Under the pieces are notes generated by a model that was not told where the DNA came from, ran no database searches, and worked only from the letters and a program-made list of their open reading frames with translations. From positions 1 to 5,693 of the forward strand of contig CAIZNF010000284.1 in the NCBI GenBank assembly GCA_903934275.1: DNA of 5,693 nt, read 5' to 3'. Position 1 is the first letter of the stretch. Every line of letters starts with the position of its first letter. The stretch is from an uncultured Nitrosomonadales bacterium (GTDB taxonomy: Bacteria; Pseudomonadota; Gammaproteobacteria; Burkholderiales; Gallionellaceae). Positions 3,746 to 5,693 of the stretch are shown piece by piece. The position numbers and the translations under genes are program-made.

Positions 3746-5693
3746 ATGCGCAATAATCAGCCCGTTACTAGCCAAGAATACGAATTGCGCGAAGGTTCGA
3801 ATATCCTATCGCGCACCAGCCTTAAAGGCATTATCACCGATTGCAATGATGAGTTTGTCGAGGCCTCTGGGTACACTCGTGAGGAGCTCATCGGCAAGCC
3901 GCACAACATGATACGTCACCCGGATATGCCCGAGGAAGCGTTCCGCGATCTTTGGAGCACGTTGCAGAGTGGTCGCGCCTGGATAGGTGTGGTCAAAAAC
4001 CGGCGCAAGGATGGTGGTTATTACTGGGTACGTGCAACCGCCACGCCTTTGCCGGATGGAAGCGGTTATACATCGGTGCGCTACAAACCCACGCGCGCTG
4101 ATATTCAGGGGGCAGAAGCACTATACCAACGCATGCGCAATGGAGAAAAAATCCATCTGCATGAGGGCTATGTACAGTCCGCAGGTGCCCTGAATATTTT
4201 CAGAAAACTACGAATTTCGCAACGGCTCATGCTGATGGTGGGTTTGCCCGTATTGCTTGTCTTTTTGCTTGTTGGTAATGCATTGCTGGCTTTACACAGC
4301 AGCAACGGCTCGATGAAAGACGTTTATGAAGACCGCCTTATTCCGATAGATCAGCTAGGTGAAATCAACGACCTCAACCAGATGAGTCTGGTTGATCTAT
4401 TGCTGGCATCAAAAGCGGTAGCCGACAAGGGCAATGTCGGTGATCACTTGAATGAGATTAAAAAGAACAAGGCCGGTATTGATAAAAAATGGGCTGAATA
4501 CACGGCGACTCATATGGATGAGAGCGAAAAGGCGCTGGCATCTGATCATCTAGCCAAGCGAGATGCCATGTGGGCGGTGATTTCAAAAATAGCTGATTTT
4601 CTCGCAGCGGGCGATGCGGCTCAGGCTAAAATTATATTCGACAGTGACCTGGAAAAAGTCCGGGGTATACAGGAAATCTCCATCGACAAACTCAAAAACT
4701 TTCAGGTAAAAGTCGCTGAAGCCGAGTACAAAGAAGGGGTGGCCCGATTCAATTTCAGCCTGCAACTCAGCCTGATATTGGGCGTATTGGGTACGGCGAT
4801 TACCCTGCTGATCGCCGGATTGAGCATACGCCACATTAGCCGCAGCCTTCTTGAAGCCAGCGAAGCTGCAACGGCCATCGCCAACGGCGATCTCACTCGC
4901 CCCCTACCGAAGGCCAGCCATGATGAAATTGGCCACCTGTTGTCCAAAATGTCTATCATGCGCAACGCGCTACATGAAATGATTGCCGCCATGCGCGATG
5001 ACGTGGTGGTGCTGAACCGGTCGGCGGGCGAGTTGTTGAACTCCGCTAACAGCACTGCCCGCACTTCGGAAAGCCAATCTGATGCCGCCTCCAGCATGGC
5101 TGCTGCGGTAGAGCAGATGTCTGTTTCCATCGATCATGTGGAAGAAGGCGCGCGTGAAGCTCATTCTGTTACCCAGTCTTCCGCAATCCGCTCGGACGAG
5201 GGTGGTCGTATCATTCACGAAGCTGCAGATGAAATGGGGCGTATTGCCGAAGCGGTCAAGTCATCAGCAGGCACCATCCGTGAACTGGAAGGGTACTCGA
5301 CACAGATTTCCAGCATTGCAGGTGTCATTAAGGATATTGCAGAGCAGACCAATTTGCTGGCGCTTAATGCCGCAATTGAGGCGGCGCGTGCCGGTGAACA
5401 GGGGCGTGGCTTTGCCGTGGTGGCTGACGAAGTGCGCAAACTTGCCGAGCGCACTGCCGATTCCACAAAGGAAATCAATGGAATGATTGGCAGGATACAA
5501 GAAGGGACACAGCGTGCGGCACAGGAAATGGAAGCCGGTGTTGTCCGTGTCAGCGATGGTGTCCTGCTTGCCCAAAAAGCGGGCGAGTCGATGACGGGTA
5601 TCCGACAAAGTGCCGAACAAACCAGCCGGGCGGTTAACGAAATCTCCGGTGCACTTAAAGAGCAGACTATCGCAGCACGCGAAATCGCCCAGC
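3746..5693 (+). CDS. Aer-type PAS methyl-accepting chemotaxis receptor, 3' end cut off by the window
   Basis: The 649 complete codons encode a transmembrane chemoreceptor that should control CheA through CheW. Residues about 20-115 are a PAS domain very close to E. coli Aer, with [11 protein letters not shown] at 52-62 and VKNRRK at 83-88. N34, R57, H58, D60, W79 and N85 fall at the Aer numbering, and several of these matter for FAD binding in Aer, so redox or oxygen sensing is likely. TM1 spans about 161-183. Residues 184-336 form a periplasmic segment resembling a four-helix-bundle MCP sensor. TM2 is about 337-361. HAMP follows (DEIG at 393-396), with Ser in place of the usual Pro after TM2. 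The signalling tip lies near 533-567 ([30 protein letters not shown]). E. coli Aer is about 506 residues and lacks the periplasmic domain, so this is an Aer-PAS plus Tar-like hybrid. The missing C-terminus is probably short. Confidence 0.94.
   Translation, partial: MRNNQPVTSQEYELREGSNILSRTSLKGIITDCNDEFVEASGYTREELIGKPHNMIRHPDMPEEAFRDLWSTLQSGRAWIGVVKNRRKDGGYYWVRATATPLPDGSGYTSVRYKPTRADIQGAEALYQRMRNGEKIHLHEGYVQSAGALNIFRKLRISQRLMLMVGLPVLLVFLLVGNALLALHSSNGSMKDVYEDRLIPIDQLGEINDLNQMSLVDLLLASKAVADKGNVGDHLNEIKKNKAGIDKKWAEYTATHMDESEKALASDHLAKRDAMWAVISKIADFLAAGDAAQAKIIFDSDLEKVRGIQEISIDKLKNFQVKVAEAEYKEGVARFNFSLQLSLILGVLGTAITLLIAGLSIRHISRSLLEASEAATAIANGDLTRPLPKASHDEIGHLLSKMSIMRNALHEMIAAMRDDVVVLNRSAGELLNSANSTARTSESQSDAASSMAAAVEQMSVSIDHVEEGAREAHSVTQSSAIRSDEGGRIIHEAADEMGRIAEAVKSSAGTIRELEGYSTQISSIAGVIKDIAEQTNLLALNAAIEAARAGEQGRGFAVVADEVRKLAERTADSTKEINGMIGRIQEGTQRAAQEMEAGVVRVSDGVLLAQKAGESMTGIRQSAEQTSRAVNEISGALKEQTIAAREIAQ

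Noticed and set aside
4702..5130. 142-codon minus-strand ORF inside the chemoreceptor gene
   Set aside because: It is antisense to conserved TM2, HAMP and signalling sequence, with no ribosome binding site or family resemblance seen.
5136..5486. 116-codon plus-strand ORF in another frame of the receptor gene
   Set aside because: The receptor frame encodes the highly conserved MCP tip here; the alternative frame gives a basic, low-complexity product.

Overview
This window looks like a motility and chemotaxis region of a flagellated proteobacterium, most probably a betaproteobacterium. The reasons are an FlhD/FlhC pair, an Aer-type receptor, moderate GC in genes with AT-rich gaps, and GTAG-footed palindromic repeats between genes. 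The lineage is an inference; no rRNA or other marker is present. All four recognisable genes lie on the + strand.

Layout. 1-340 is non-coding, with an imperfect palindrome at 128-179 and a weak possible promoter. 341-2263 encodes a 640-residue HDOD-REC-GGDEF protein, a probable diguanylate cyclase with an intact GGEEF site and RxxD inhibitory site. 2264-2603 is intergenic: a nested GTAG/CTAC repeat, a 44-bp twin-hairpin (BIME-like) repeat, then three dyads and a plausible -10 in front of flhD. 2604-2921 is flhD and 2926-3489 is flhC, four bases apart. 3490-3745 holds a second copy of the 44-bp repeat and a potentially structured leader. From 3746 to the window end runs a 3'-truncated chemoreceptor with Aer-type PAS, TM, periplasmic four-helix-bundle-like region, TM, HAMP and MCP signalling domain.

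How they fit together. FlhD4C2 is the class 1 master activator of flagellar genes. The receptor would feed redox and possibly periplasmic signals to CheA. The GGDEF protein would make c-di-GMP, which usually opposes motility. The stretch therefore pairs a swim/settle signal, the flagellar master switch and a chemotaxis input. The separate intergenic regions suggest three transcription units, with flhDC as the only evident operon.

The protein families are known, and I see no strong sign of a wholly new system. The less ordinary material is intergenic: the covarying 44-bp repeats bracketing flhDC, the dyad cluster upstream of flhD, the palindrome upstream of the first gene and the leader of the receptor gene.
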